A stretch of 64,000 nt of DNA from the NCBI RefSeq assembly GCF_030679875.1, contig NZ_JAUXSP010000002.1:228916-292915 (forward strand), read 5' to 3'. Position 1 is the stretch's first letter, and the number at the start of each line of letters is the position of its first letter. Positions 46,586 through 55,151 of the stretch are shown here, one piece after another. The position numbers and the translations under genes are program-made. The notes beneath the pieces were generated by a model, which ran no database searches, was not told the DNA's origin, and saw only the letters and a program-made list of their open reading frames with translations. Source of the stretch: Phenylobacterium sp. (lineage in GTDB: Bacteria; Pseudomonadota; Alphaproteobacteria; Caulobacterales; Caulobacteraceae).

Positions 46586-46635
46586 AGAGCGCGTTTCGCT
46601 CCGATAACCGGTCTCCACTGAGCGGAACGCGCTCT
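46586..46635. repeat. Palindromic intergenic repeat element, copy 2
   Basis: The 16-base arms AGAGCGCGTTTCGCTC (46586-46601) and GAGCGGAACGCGCTCT (46620-46635) pair with a single G-T; the loop CGATAACCGGTCTCCACT shares the ACCGGT-TCCACT core with copy 1 (17144-17192). It sits 11 bases after the lipoprotein stop, just before an intrinsic terminator. The arms vary by compensating changes relative to copy 1. Confidence 0.8.
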
Positions 46636-46660
46636 AGAGGCGACGGGGCAAGGCCATAAG

Positions 46661-46692
46661 AAGGGGGCGGACCGCAAGGCCCGCCCCCTTTT
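46661..46692 (+). terminator. Intrinsic terminator after the lipoprotein gene
   Basis: A perfect 10-bp stem AAGGGGGCGG / CCGCCCCCTT with a 10-base loop, followed by TT. It lies between the rightward lipoprotein gene and the leftward 65-residue gene; the A-rich 5' side makes it partly usable from the other strand too. Confidence 0.75.
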
Positions 46693-46716
46693 CATGTCAG
46701 TCCTATGCCGTGTGGC

Positions 46717-46914
46717 TCAGGTGATGTGCTTGGGCGCGATCGGGTCGCTGGCCGGGAAGGTTTCCTCAACCGCCTCGTCCACCAGGGCCTCCTGGCGGCT
46801 CTCGGCCTTGCGGCCGTCGCGGTCGAGCTGGTCGTGCTTCTGCCCCTCCGGAAGGGGGGCGGCCGGGCGCGAACTGGGGGCGTTGGCGTCGTCGTCTTTG
46901 CGCTGCTCGGTCAT
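46717..46914 (-). CDS. Small charged protein with FPASDP motif
   Basis: A 65-residue, highly polar protein. The C-terminal part DEAVEETFPASDPIAPKHIT carries the EETFPASDP motif shared by a small family of unknown proteins common in alphaproteobacteria. The N-terminal half is Asp/Arg/Pro-rich and probably disordered. CGGAGG precedes ATG 46914. The gene lies between the repeat/terminator and tRNA-Gly. Confidence 0.78.
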   Translation of the reverse strand: MTEQRKDDDANAPSSRPAAPLPEGQKHDQLDRDGRKAESRQEALVDEAVEETFPASDPIAPKHIT

Positions 46915-47045
46915 GGGACCTCCGTATGGTCTGACCCGTCGATGCGACGGGAGGCTCCCAGATCAAATGCTGCTGGCGGGACGTTGGTTGCAAAAAGCGG
47001 GACGCGCGGGCGGCCCTCAGGGCTGACGCCAAGAGGGGCCGATAA
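46915..47045. other. Upstream region of the small FPASDP gene
   Basis: 130 bases between the 65-residue gene and the tRNA-Gly terminator. It must hold the leftward promoter of that gene; the CAAATGCTGCT and TTGGTTGCAAAAAG stretches are the least G+C-rich. No other feature was recognised. Confidence 0.4.
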
Positions 47046-47076
47046 AAACAAAAAAGCGGCCCACCAGGGACCGCTT
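47046..47076 (-). terminator. Intrinsic terminator after tRNA-Gly
   Basis: Read leftward, AAGCGGTCC pairs with GGGCCGCTT (one G-U) around CTGGT, followed by a run of T (the A-rich stretch at 47044-47055 on the plus strand). It lies 33 bases beyond the tRNA 3' end, so tRNA-Gly is probably a single-gene transcript. Confidence 0.75.
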
Positions 47077-47108
47077 CTTGTATCGCCGCACGACCCCGGA
47101 AGGGGAAA

Positions 47109-47183
47109 TGGAGCGGGCGAAGAGATTCGAACTCTCGACCCCAACCTTGGCAAGGTTGTGCTCTACCACTGAGCTACGCCCGC
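47109..47183 (-). tRNA. tRNA-Gly (GCC)
   Basis: A 75-base cloverleaf read leftward. The acceptor stem is GCGGGCG/CGCCCGC with discriminator U and an encoded CCA; the D arm is AGCTCAGTGGTAGAGC; the anticodon loop CTTGCCAAG has GCC in the anticodon; the T arm has GAGAG-TTCGAAT-CTCTT. All stems pair. A terminator follows. Confidence 0.97.
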
Positions 47184-47265
47184 GCTTTTCGATGCCGACC
47201 CAAGTGGCCGCCCCCGAAAATCGAGAGCGGGCTTATCGCAGAGGAGTTGGGCCTTGGCAAGCCGG

Positions 47266-48009
47266 CTAACCGCCGAATTTCGGGGCCTTTAGCCGGCGCT
47301 TGTTCACATGGTCCTTGGGCGGCTCGGCCACGGCGTCCGGGTACTCCCCGCGGAAGTAGAAACGCTGCCAGGCCTCCTTGGTGGCCTCGGGGTCGCCCCG
47401 GTAGATCTTGGCGTTGAACTCGGTGCGATGCTTCTCCCAGGCGGTGTACTGGCCCATGAGGTCGGCGTTGCGGGCCAGGGGGCGGATCACCGGCTGGAAC
47501 TCCGCCAGGGGTTTGTCCTGAATCAGGGTGATGAAGCAGAACGGCTCGCCCTTGCGGAAGTGGACCTTGCCCGGTCGGGTGAAGATCCAGTTCATCGTGA
47601 AGGGGAAGGGGAGCCACTCGGTCTCCACCAATCCGGCCAGGGGCTGGACGCCGTCCTTGACGTGATTGGGGGGACCCTGGGCCATCATCGACCAACCCGG
47701 CGGCGTGCGGAACAGGTAGCCGGGGTGAAAGGTGATCACCCCGTGGCTGAAATGCGACTTGGCGAAATTGTGGAAGTCCGGGTGGGGATTGTCCGGGGTG
47801 AGGGTGATGTCCTCCTGGAACTTTCCGCCGTTCCATTCGGCGGTGAACCCCATCGGGCAGAGGATCTCCCAGCCGGTGGTGTTGGCCATGGTCAGCGGCA
47901 GGCACCGATAGGGGTGCCGGTCGGCGAAACTCTCCATCCAGGCGCGCTGCGGGCGGCCAGGCACGATCTCCGGCGGGCGATCGGCGGTGGGGTAGCACTC
48001 AAGCTCCAT
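47266..48009 (-). CDS. DUF6065 family protein
   Basis: A 247-residue soluble protein beginning MELECYPTADRPPEIVPGRP with motifs LPLTMANTTGWEILCP, HFSHGVITFHPGYLFRTPPGW and FTRPGKVHFRKGEPFCFITLI, the pattern of DUF6065 proteins found in bacteria and some phages. No catalytic residues are known. GGTTGGACGCCCC precedes the ATG. It is 83 bases upstream of tRNA-Gly and divergent from the ProXp-like gene. Confidence 0.82.
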   Translation of the reverse strand: MELECYPTADRPPEIVPGRPQRAWMESFADRHPYRCLPLTMANTTGWEILCPMGFTAEWNGGKFQEDITLTPDNPHPDFHNFAKSHFSHGVITFHPGYLFRTPPGWSMMAQGPPNHVKDGVQPLAGLVETEWLPFPFTMNWIFTRPGKVHFRKGEPFCFITLIQDKPLAEFQPVIRPLARNADLMGQYTAWEKHRTEFNAKIYRGDPEATKEAWQRFYFRGEYPDAVAEPPKDHVNKRRLKAPKFGG

Positions 48010-48120
48010 GGGGCGTCCAACCTTTCGACGACCGGCCGCGGGCCGGCCACCCCCTGCTCTAGCCAGCCGCCTGTAGGCTCGTCCAGTTCCACGATGGCCC
48101 TGAGGGCCCTATGAGGGGGT

Positions 48121-48642
48121 ATGAAGACCCGCGATGACCTTCTCGCCTTCCTGAACGCCCATGGAATCGGCCACCGCACGGTCGACCATCCTGCGGTCTT
48201 CCGTGTGGGCGAGGGCGAGGAGATCAAGGCTGCCCTGCCCGGCGCCCACACCAAGAACCTGTTCCTGAAGGACGCCAAGGACCGGCTCTGGCTGATTTCA
48301 GCGGCAGACCGGACAGCGATTGACCTGAAGCGCCTGCCGCCGGTGATCGGCGCGGCCCGATTGTCCTTTGGTCGGGAGGATCTGATGGTCGAGACCCTGG
48401 GCGTCACGCCGGGATCGGTCACCGCCCTTGGCCTGATCAATGATGTGGCGCGGCGGGTGACCTTCGTCCTGGATCGCCGTCTGGTCGAGGCTGAGACGGT
48501 GAACTTTCATCCCCTGACCAATACCGCCACCACAGCATTGGATCAGGCGGGCTTCCGGTCTTTCCTCGCCGCGCTCGGGGTGGCCCCCATTGTGGTCGAC
48601 TTCGAGGCCCTCAAGGTGATCGAAGCGCAAACCATCCGTTGA
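48121..48642 (+). CDS. Stand-alone prolyl-tRNA editing protein (ProXp-ala / YbaK family)
   Basis: A 173-residue YbaK-fold trans-editing protein. [17 protein letters not shown] carries the catalytic lysine region, and [16 protein letters not shown] and [13 protein letters not shown] are typical of ProXp-ala, which deacylates Ala-tRNA(Pro) made in error by prolyl-tRNA synthetase. Alphaproteobacterial ProRS often lacks the editing domain, which would explain the free-standing form. ATG 48121 follows GAGGGGGT. Confidence 0.88.
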   Translation: MKTRDDLLAFLNAHGIGHRTVDHPAVFRVGEGEEIKAALPGAHTKNLFLKDAKDRLWLISAADRTAIDLKRLPPVIGAARLSFGREDLMVETLGVTPGSVTALGLINDVARRVTFVLDRRLVEAETVNFHPLTNTATTALDQAGFRSFLAALGVAPIVVDFEALKVIEAQTIR

Positions 48643-48714
48643 AGCGGGCGGGTCATGGGACCATCTTAGGCCCTACCGCGTTGCCCCAGTCAGTCCAGCC
48701 AGACGAGTTCGCCC

Positions 48715-49614
48715 ATGACCCTCATTGGAGAGACCGCCCCGCCCGCCCCGGGCGGCGACCTGATCAAGGACGCCACCGACGCCAGCTTCATGGCCGATGT
48801 GGTGGAGGCCAGCCAGGACACGCCGGTCATTGTCGATTTCTGGGCGCCCTGGTGCGGGCCCTGCCGTCAGCTTGGCCCGGCCCTGGAGAAGGCGGTCACC
48901 GCCGCCAAGGGCAAGGTCAGGATGGTCAAGATCGATATCGACCAGAATCCGGCCTTCGCGGGTCAGTTGCGGGTGCAGTCGATCCCAGCGGTCTTCGCCT
49001 TCTTTGGCGGCCGCCCGGTGGACGGTTTCATGGGCGCCCTGCCCGACAGCCAGGTGAAGGCCTTCGTCGACAAGCTGGCGGCCATGGCCCCCCCCGACGG
49101 GGTCGACGAGATCCTGGCCACGGCCAAGGCGGCCCTGGAGGCCGGCGACATCGCCCTGGCGGCCCAGGGCTTCGCCCAGGTGCTGCAGGCCGAGCCCGAC
49201 CATGTGAAGGCCCTGGGGGGCCTTGCCCGCTGCTACCTGGCGGGCGGCGAACCTGACCGGGCCCGGGAGATTCTGGAGATGGCGCCAGAGGGCGCCAAGG
49301 ATCCCGACCTGGATGGGGTGCGCGCGGCCCTGAACCTGGCCGCCGAGGCGCCCTCTGACACCCAGGCGTTCGAGAGCCGGCTGGCGGCCAACCCCGATGA
49401 CCATGAGGCCCGCCTGTCGCTGGCCAAGGCCCTGGCCGGCCGTGGCCGGATGGAGGCCGCCGCCGATCACCTGCTGCACATCATCGAGGCGGACCGCACC
49501 TGGAACGATGACGCGGCCCGCCGGCAGCTCCTGACGATTTTTGAAGCCGCCGGCCCCGCCTCCGAAGTCGCCCGCAGCGGCCGCCGGCGGCTGTCGGCCA
49601 TCCTGTTTTCATAA
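48715..49614 (+). CDS. cnoX: CnoX/YbbN-type chaperedoxin (thioredoxin plus TPR)
   Basis: A 299-residue protein. The thioredoxin domain (residues ~18-125) has an intact CxxC, C47 and C50 in WAPWCGPC, and cis-Pro in IPAVFAF; a helical TPR-like domain follows (residues ~130-295). CnoX holds unfolded clients for DnaK and GroEL. E. coli CnoX has lost the CxxC activity, whereas Caulobacter-type CnoX keeps it, as here. It starts a run with the LON-domain and Trm112-like genes (19 and 22 bases apart). Confidence 0.9.
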   Translation: MTLIGETAPPAPGGDLIKDATDASFMADVVEASQDTPVIVDFWAPWCGPCRQLGPALEKAVTAAKGKVRMVKIDIDQNPAFAGQLRVQSIPAVFAFFGGRPVDGFMGALPDSQVKAFVDKLAAMAPPDGVDEILATAKAALEAGDIALAAQGFAQVLQAEPDHVKALGGLARCYLAGGEPDRAREILEMAPEGAKDPDLDGVRAALNLAAEAPSDTQAFESRLAANPDDHEARLSLAKALAGRGRMEAAADHLLHIIEADRTWNDDAARRQLLTIFEAAGPASEVARSGRRRLSAILFS

Positions 49615-49633
49615 GAGCCCAGAGGTGAAGCCC

Positions 49634-50293
49634 ATGCCGGGCTACCGGCGCGCCGCCGATCTGCCGCAGATCATCCCGATTTTCCCCTTGGATGGGGCGG
49701 TCCTGCTGCCGGGTGGGGATCTGCCCCTGCAGATCTTTGAACCGCGCTACCTGAACATGATTGACGACGCCATGGCGGGGGACCGGGTCATCGGCATGAT
49801 CCAGACCCGCGCGGGCGGCGAGCGTGAACGGCCCAATCTTGTCCATGTGGGCTGTCTCGGGCGCATCACCAGTTTCGCCGAGACCTCTGACGGCCGCTAT
49901 CTGATCACCCTGACCGGGGTGTGCAGGTTCGTGGCGGGTGAGGAGCTGTCGGGCCGCACGCCCTATCGTCAGCTCCGGGTCAGCTTTGACGGCTTCGAGG
50001 GCGACCTGTCGCCCGAGGATGAGGATGCGCCGGACATGGACCGGGAGCGTTTCGCCCAGGCCCTGAAGCGGTATCTGAACCGCCGGGAGCTGGATGTGGA
50101 CGACGAGACGGCCATGAGCGCGCCCATCGCCCCCCTGGTGACAAGCCTGGCGATGGGACTGCCCTTCGAACCCTCGGAAAAGCAGGCCCTGCTTGAGGCG
50201 CTTACCCTGGCCGAGCGGGTGCGCAGCCTCACGGCCTTGCTGGAAATCGACGCCCTGGAGGACGACGACGGCGCCCCCCATAGCGTGCAGTAG
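49634..50293 (+). CDS. LON substrate-binding-domain (LAN) protein
   Basis: A 219-residue protein equivalent to the N-terminal substrate-recognition domain of Lon but without ATPase or protease: PIFPLDGAVLLPGGDLPLQIFEPRYLNMIDDAM near the N-terminus, then VGCLGRITSF and LTGVCRFV. Stand-alone LAN proteins have unknown function. ATG 49634 has GAGGTG upstream. It is between cnoX and the Trm112-like gene in one apparent operon, consistent with a protein-quality theme. Confidence 0.88.
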   Translation: MPGYRRAADLPQIIPIFPLDGAVLLPGGDLPLQIFEPRYLNMIDDAMAGDRVIGMIQTRAGGERERPNLVHVGCLGRITSFAETSDGRYLITLTGVCRFVAGEELSGRTPYRQLRVSFDGFEGDLSPEDEDAPDMDRERFAQALKRYLNRRELDVDDETAMSAPIAPLVTSLAMGLPFEPSEKQALLEALTLAERVRSLTALLEIDALEDDDGAPHSVQ

Positions 50294-50315
50294 CCGGCTG
50301 GTTTAAGGACAGTCC

Positions 50316-50531
50316 ATGACTGACGACGCCCCTGCCGAGCCCATGCTCGCCCTCACCGCCGAGATTGATCCGCGCCTGCTGGAAATCCTGGTCTGCCCCG
50401 TGACCCACGGGCCGCTGGTTTATGACCGGGAGCGGGCCGAACTGGTCAGCCGCGGCGCAAAGCTCGCCTATCCGGTCCGCGACGGGGTGCCGATCATGCT
50501 GCCCGAAGAAGCCCGCGAACTGGAAGCCTAA
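50316..50531 (+). CDS. Trm112 family protein
   Basis: A 71-residue protein of the Trm112/YcaR type: [19 protein letters not shown], then [19 protein letters not shown]. In eukaryotes Trm112 activates methyltransferases; bacterial versions are small and often lack a full zinc site, and here only one cysteine is present. ATG 50316 is used; ATG 50343 ([13 protein letters not shown]) is an alternative. The stop overlaps the convergent hydroxylase by 4 bases. Confidence 0.88.
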   Translation: MTDDAPAEPMLALTAEIDPRLLEILVCPVTHGPLVYDRERAELVSRGAKLAYPVRDGVPIMLPEEARELEA

Positions 50532-51778
50532 AGAGCTTCCCCGCGCAGGAGCCGGGGCAGGTCGCCAAAGGCGCCGCCGGCCTGCTGCATGAACATCCGC
50601 CGTGCGACCGGGATGCGGTTCACCGTCGACATGCCCGCGCCCCGGGCCAGGCGCAGGATGGGATTGTCGTTGGAGAACAGGTGCACGAAGGCGTCCATGC
50701 CGGCGCTAAGCAGGGCGGTGTCAAACCGCCGCCAGCGGCCATAGCGCTCCAACACCACCTCTGACCCCAGATCCTCCCCCAGTCGTGCGGCGTCCACCAG
50801 CACCTGGGCCAGCGCTGCGGCGCCCTTGAGGCCGAGATTCAGGCCCTGCCCCGCGATCGGATGCACCCCGTGGGCGGCGTCCCCCAGCAGGGCCAGGCGT
50901 GGGGCGCTGAACCGCTCGGCCAGTTGCAGGGACAGAGGATAGGAGAAGACGGGCCCATCCAGCCGCGCCTGGCCCAGGAACGCCCCGAACCGCCGCATCA
51001 GATGGGCGTGAAAGACCTCTGGACGGGCCGACTTCAGGGCCGCGCCCCGGGCGGTGCTCTCCGTCCAGACCAGGCTGGCGCGGTTGTCGGTCAGGGGCAG
51101 GATGGCGAAGGGCCCGCTTGGCAGGAAGTATTCGTGCGCCACCCCTTCGTGCGGGCGGTCCAGGCGCACGGTGGCGACCACGCCGGTCTGGCGATAGTCC
51201 CAGCCCAGGGCGCCGATGCCCGCGGCTTTCCGCAGAATCGAACCCCGGCCCTCCGCCCCTACCGCCAGGGGCGCGCGGAGGCTGCGTCCATCCTCAAGGG
51301 TGACGACGGCGCCGCCCTTCTCAAATACGGCGCTGGCCACCCGGGCCGGGGCCAGGACGGGGATGCCCGCGTCGATCACGGCCTGGGAAAGCACCGCCCG
51401 GATCTGGCGGTTCTCCAGCAGATAACCGAGGGGCTCGCCGTCGGATCGGTCGGCGATCTCGGCGGAGTCAAAGCGCAGATGGAAGGGCAGGGCGGCCGGC
51501 GTCGCCGCTCCGGGGGCCCGGCCGTCCGTGACCAGGATCTGCTCGATTCGCTGGGCATGGGGCGCCAGGGCGTCCGCCAGACCTAAGGCGCGCCACTGCC
51601 GGAATGCGGCGTAGGCGATCGCTGAGGCCCGTCCGTCGAAGGTGGGGGCCAGCTGGGTTTCGAAGGGAGCGGGGTCGATGAGCAGGGGCTTCAGCCCCCC
51701 CTGCGCCAGGGCCAGGGCCAGGGTCGCCCCCGCCATGCCGGCGCCGGCGATGATCACGTCGGGATCGGTGATGTCCAT
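50528..51778 (-). CDS. UbiH/UbiF/VisC/COQ6 family FAD-dependent hydroxylase
   Basis: A 416-residue flavoprotein monooxygenase, probably acting in ubiquinone ring hydroxylation. It has the FAD motif [20 protein letters not shown] near the N-terminus, the mid-protein DG-type motif region, and [21 protein letters not shown] (about residues 298-318), diagnostic of the family. Which ring position it hydroxylates (UbiH, UbiL or UbiM-like) cannot be decided here. It lies downstream of fabI, 72 bases away. Confidence 0.9.
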   Translation of the reverse strand: MDITDPDVIIAGAGMAGATLALALAQGGLKPLLIDPAPFETQLAPTFDGRASAIAYAAFRQWRALGLADALAPHAQRIEQILVTDGRAPGAATPAALPFHLRFDSAEIADRSDGEPLGYLLENRQIRAVLSQAVIDAGIPVLAPARVASAVFEKGGAVVTLEDGRSLRAPLAVGAEGRGSILRKAAGIGALGWDYRQTGVVATVRLDRPHEGVAHEYFLPSGPFAILPLTDNRASLVWTESTARGAALKSARPEVFHAHLMRRFGAFLGQARLDGPVFSYPLSLQLAERFSAPRLALLGDAAHGVHPIAGQGLNLGLKGAAALAQVLVDAARLGEDLGSEVVLERYGRWRRFDTALLSAGMDAFVHLFSNDNPILRLARGAGMSTVNRIPVARRMFMQQAGGAFGDLPRLLRGEAL

Positions 51779-51850
51779 GCCGCGATATGGGGGTCTGGGC
51801 GCCCGCTCGTCCAGTCCATCGACACCGGAAACGAACGGTGAGCCGTTGCC

Positions 51851-52663
51851 TCAGGCCTCGGCGTCGTCGGGGATGCCCATGATGTGAAAGCCGGCGTCCA
51901 CATGCACCACCTCGCCTGTGGTGGAGCGACCCAGGTCCGACATCAGCCAAAGGGCCGCGCCGGCGACGCCTTCCATGGAGGTGTCGGCCTTCATGGCTGA
52001 CATGGCCCGGCCCTGGGCCAGCATGCCCCGGCCGCCGGAGATGCCCGCCAGGGACAGGGTGCGCATGGCGCCGGCGGAGATGGCGTTGACGCGGATGCCC
52101 TTGGGGCCAAGGTCGCGGGCGGCGTAGCGGGTGGCGGCCTCAAGACCGGCCTTGGCCACGCCCATGGTGTTGTAGTTGGGGATGGCCCGCTCTGCGCCCA
52201 GATAGGTCATGCAGACGATGGAGCCGCCATTCGGCATCAGGGCCGAAGCGCGCCGGGCGCAGTCGACGAACGAAAAGACCGAGATGTCCATGGCCCGCAG
52301 GAAGCCCTCGCGGGTGGTGTTCTCGACGAACGAGCCCTTGAGCTCGTCCTTGTTGGCGAAGGCGATGGAGTGGACGAAGAAGTCGATCTCGCCGAGGGAA
52401 TCCGCCACCACCTTGAAGGCCGCGTCCATGGCGCCGTCGTCGGTGACGTCCACCGGGGCGATGGTCTTGACGCCGAGCTGGTCGGCCAAGGGCTGGACCC
52501 TGCGCTCCATGCCCGGCAGGTGAAGGAAGGCCATCTCGGCGCCCTGGGCGGCCAGCTGCGAGGCGATGCCAAAGGCGATGGACTGGTGGTTGGCGACGCC
52601 GGTCACCACCCCCTTCTTGCCCTTCATCAGCTCGCCCTTGGGCATGTCGTAGTCGTCAGCCAT
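51851..52663 (-). CDS. fabI: Enoyl-ACP reductase FabI (NADH)
   Basis: Last reduction step of fatty-acid elongation; triclosan target class. A 270-residue atypical SDR with GVANHQSIAFGIA (cofactor loop), FVHSIAFANK, and catalytic YNTMGVAK (Tyr-x6-Lys). Conserved MTYLGAERAIPNYN precedes it, and GEVVHVDAGFHIMG ends it. ATG 52663 (GAGGAAGCC upstream) is favoured over an internal ATG (MPKGEL). It forms a fabA-fabB-fabI operon transcribed leftward. Confidence 0.94.
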   Translation of the reverse strand: MADDYDMPKGELMKGKKGVVTGVANHQSIAFGIASQLAAQGAEMAFLHLPGMERRVQPLADQLGVKTIAPVDVTDDGAMDAAFKVVADSLGEIDFFVHSIAFANKDELKGSFVENTTREGFLRAMDISVFSFVDCARRASALMPNGGSIVCMTYLGAERAIPNYNTMGVAKAGLEAATRYAARDLGPKGIRVNAISAGAMRTLSLAGISGGRGMLAQGRAMSAMKADTSMEGVAGAALWLMSDLGRSTTGEVVHVDAGFHIMGIPDDAEA

Positions 52664-52704
52664 GGCTTCCTCGCCGTTCTGTCGAATCGTAGATTTGGCC
52701 GGAC

Positions 52705-53919
52705 CTAGTCCGCCCGGGCCATCACCAGGCAGCCATTGGTGCCGCCAAAGCCGAAGCTGTTGGACATCACCGTCTCGAACGCCCCGTCCCGGCGATCCAT
52801 CAGGATCGGCATGTCGGCGAAGGCCGGGTCGAGGTTTTCGATATGGGCGCTCTTGGCCATGAAGTCGTTGTTCAGCATCAGCAGCGAATAGATCGCCTCC
52901 TGTGCGCCAGCTGCGCCCAGGCTGTGGCCGGTCAGGGATTTGGTCGACGAGATGAACGGCGCAGCCTTGCCGAACACGTCGCGCACCGCCTGCATCTCCT
53001 TGGTGTCGCCCACCGGCGTCGAGGTGCCGTGCGGGTTCAGATAGTCGATCTTCCGCCCGCCCAGGCCCTCCATGGCCAGGTTCATGCAGCGTACAGCGCC
53101 TTCGCCCGACGGGGCGACCATGTCGAAGCCGTCGGAATTGGCGGCGTAGCCGATGATTTCGCCATAGATTTTCGCGCCGCGCGCCTTGGCCCGCTCCCAT
53201 TCCTCCAGCACCACGACGCCGGCGCCGCCGGCGATGACGAAGCCGTCGCGGGCCTCGTCATAGGCCCGGCTGGCGGTGGATGGGCGGTCGTTGAAGTTGG
53301 AGCTCATGGCGCCCATGGCGTCGAACAGGACCGAAAGACTCCAGTCCAGCTCCTCGGTGCCGCCGGCGAACATCACGTCCTGCTTGCCGAGCTGGATCTG
53401 CTCATAGGCCGAGCCGATGCAGTGGGTGGAGGTGGCGCAGGCCGAGGAGATCGAGAAGTTCAGGCCGCGAATCTTGAACCAGGTGGCCAGGGTCGCCGAG
53501 GCGCCTGAGCTCATGGCCTTGGGCACGGCGAACGGACCGATGCGCTTGGGGCCGCGGGTGCGCGCGGTCTCGGCGGCTTCGATGATGACCTTGGTGGAGG
53601 GGCCGCCAGATCCGACGATCAGTCCCGTCTTTTCGTGGCTGACCTCGTCGGGGCTGAGGCCCGAATCGGCGATGGCCTGCTCCATGGCGATGTGGCCATA
53701 GGCGGTGCCGGGCGCCAGAAACCGCGCGGCGCGCCGGTCGACCAGGGATTCCCAGTCGATGGCGGGGTCGCCGTGAACCTGGCTGCGGAAGCCGAGCTCG
53801 GCATATTCCGGCGCCGCCGTAATGCCTGAGCGGGCCTCGCGCAGGGAGGCGAGAACCTCCTCGGCGGTCTTGCCGATCGACGAAACGATACCGATACCGG
53901 TGATGGCGACGCGGCGCAT
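52705..53919 (-). CDS. fabB: Beta-ketoacyl-ACP synthase I
   Basis: Condensing enzyme required with FabA for unsaturated fatty acids. A 404-residue thiolase fold with [15 protein letters not shown], catalytic Cys in [13 protein letters not shown] (about residue 161), His in [11 protein letters not shown] and His/Lys in [15 protein letters not shown]. The Ser-rich gatekeeping region and adjacency to fabA mark it as FabB rather than FabF. It lies 23 bases after fabA and 41 before fabI. Confidence 0.94.
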   Translation of the reverse strand: MRRVAITGIGIVSSIGKTAEEVLASLREARSGITAAPEYAELGFRSQVHGDPAIDWESLVDRRAARFLAPGTAYGHIAMEQAIADSGLSPDEVSHEKTGLIVGSGGPSTKVIIEAAETARTRGPKRIGPFAVPKAMSSGASATLATWFKIRGLNFSISSACATSTHCIGSAYEQIQLGKQDVMFAGGTEELDWSLSVLFDAMGAMSSNFNDRPSTASRAYDEARDGFVIAGGAGVVVLEEWERAKARGAKIYGEIIGYAANSDGFDMVAPSGEGAVRCMNLAMEGLGGRKIDYLNPHGTSTPVGDTKEMQAVRDVFGKAAPFISSTKSLTGHSLGAAGAQEAIYSLLMLNNDFMAKSAHIENLDPAFADMPILMDRRDGAFETVMSNSFGFGGTNGCLVMARAD

Positions 53920-53942
53920 ATTCGCTCCCGTTTCCTGGCGCT

Positions 53943-54455
53943 TCAGCGCTGATAAAGCCCGACGCGAAGGTCGCTGGCGGTGTAGATCACGTTGCCGTCG
54001 GCTTCGAGCACGGCGTCGCCAATGCCCATGACCAGCCGGCGGTTGATGACCCGCTTCATCTCGACCTTGTAGGTCACGGTCTTGATGTTGGGCGTGACTT
54101 CACCGGCGAACTTGACCTCGTTGCAGCCGAGCGCGCGGCCGCGCCCCTTGCCGCCGATCCAGCCGAGATAGAAGCCGACCAGCTGCCACATGGCGTCGAG
54201 GCCCAGGCTGCCGGGCATGACGGGGTCATTGATGAAGTGGCAGTCGAAGAACCAGAGGCTGGGATTGATGTCGAATTCGGCCTCGATATAGCCCTTGCCG
54301 TGGGCGCCGCCGTCGCTGTTGATCGTGGTGATGCGATCAAACAGCAGCATGGGCGGGGCCGGCAGCTGGGCGTTGCCGGGGCCGAACATCTCGCCGCGGG
54401 CGCAGGCCAGCAGGTCTTCCAGTTCGTAGCGGCTCTTGGGCTCGTGAGTGGTCAT
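53943..54455 (-). CDS. fabA: 3-hydroxydecanoyl-ACP dehydratase/isomerase
   Basis: Introduces the cis double bond of unsaturated fatty acids. A 170-residue hotdog fold with catalytic His in [20 protein letters not shown] and Asp in the same helix, plus [21 protein letters not shown] 54455 (AAGGCGGCGC upstream) matches homologues; the frame is open ten codons further. It is first gene of the fabA-fabB-fabI set. Confidence 0.95.
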   Translation of the reverse strand: MTTHEPKSRYELEDLLACARGEMFGPGNAQLPAPPMLLFDRITTINSDGGAHGKGYIEAEFDINPSLWFFDCHFINDPVMPGSLGLDAMWQLVGFYLGWIGGKGRGRALGCNEVKFAGEVTPNIKTVTYKVEMKRVINRRLVMGIGDAVLEADGNVIYTASDLRVGLYQR

Positions 54456-54523
54456 GCGCCGCCTTTTCAGTCCGGGCGATAACAAAAGTAGGGTGAGGGC
54501 CTAGCACGAGGCCAAGGCGCGGC

Positions 54524-55078
54524 TCAACGACATTGGATGGGGGCGGCGGCGCCCCAGACCTCGTTTTGCGGGGTCCACCCGCGGACGCCTTCGAGGCTCA
54601 GGCGGCACCAACCCTTGTCGCACTTGTCCAACGCCGCAATGGATCGGGGGTTCACATAGGCGGTAATCTCGGCCTCGGGCCTCGGTCGACGACGCAGGGC
54701 CACGGGCGCCGTCCCCAGGGACATCACGGTGCGATTTCCATCGATGACCCGACGATGCACCCAGGCCAGGCCGCCCTCGGGATCGCAGATTCGCCGCCAT
54801 TCCCGGGTTTCGGCGACAATCTGCACCGGCAGGCCGCGGACACGATAGACCCAGAGGACCTGGTGGTCGTCGCCTGGACCCGCCCGGGCGTTGACCTTGT
54901 CGAACTTCAGCGACAGGTAGCGGGGCACCGGAAAGCCCGACGGCGTGTCCTCCGCCTCCCGGGCGAAGGCGGGGTCTGCGAGCGCCAGCGCCGTCAGCGC
55001 CAGTCCGACAAGCGCCCATCGCCGAGGCGTCAGGCCCGGAGATCGCGACGCGATTGAAGGCTCGCCTTGGCCCTGCAA
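54524..55078 (-). CDS. Exported bacterial SH3-domain protein
   Basis: About 184 residues. There is a signal peptide (RRWALVGLALTALALADPAFA), then SH3b-like segments: YLSLKFDKVNARAGPGDDHQVLWVYRVRGLPVQ with W/D-rich continuation (residues ~60-120), and a second at LRRRPRPEAEITAYVNP...DKGWCRLSLEGVRGW. Such proteins are periplasmic and thought to bind peptidoglycan or partner proteins. The start is uncertain: TTG 55078 is used, but the signal peptide begins ~16 residues later. It is divergent from the dehydrogenase and upstream of fabA. Confidence 0.85.
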   Translation of the reverse strand: MQGQGEPSIASRSPGLTPRRWALVGLALTALALADPAFAREAEDTPSGFPVPRYLSLKFDKVNARAGPGDDHQVLWVYRVRGLPVQIVAETREWRRICDPEGGLAWVHRRVIDGNRTVMSLGTAPVALRRRPRPEAEITAYVNPRSIAALDKCDKGWCRLSLEGVRGWTPQNEVWGAAAPIQCR

Positions 55079-55151
55079 GGTCCCTTTGCTACAGGTTGCA
55101 GCTCGCGCGCCCACGGCGCCCCGCCGCAAGGTTCCCGTCTCAGACTCGGTC

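Noticed and set aside
52664..53200. N-terminal extension of the FabI frame
   Set aside because: It runs through the fabB gene in another frame and has no conserved sequence; FabI starts at ATG 52663.
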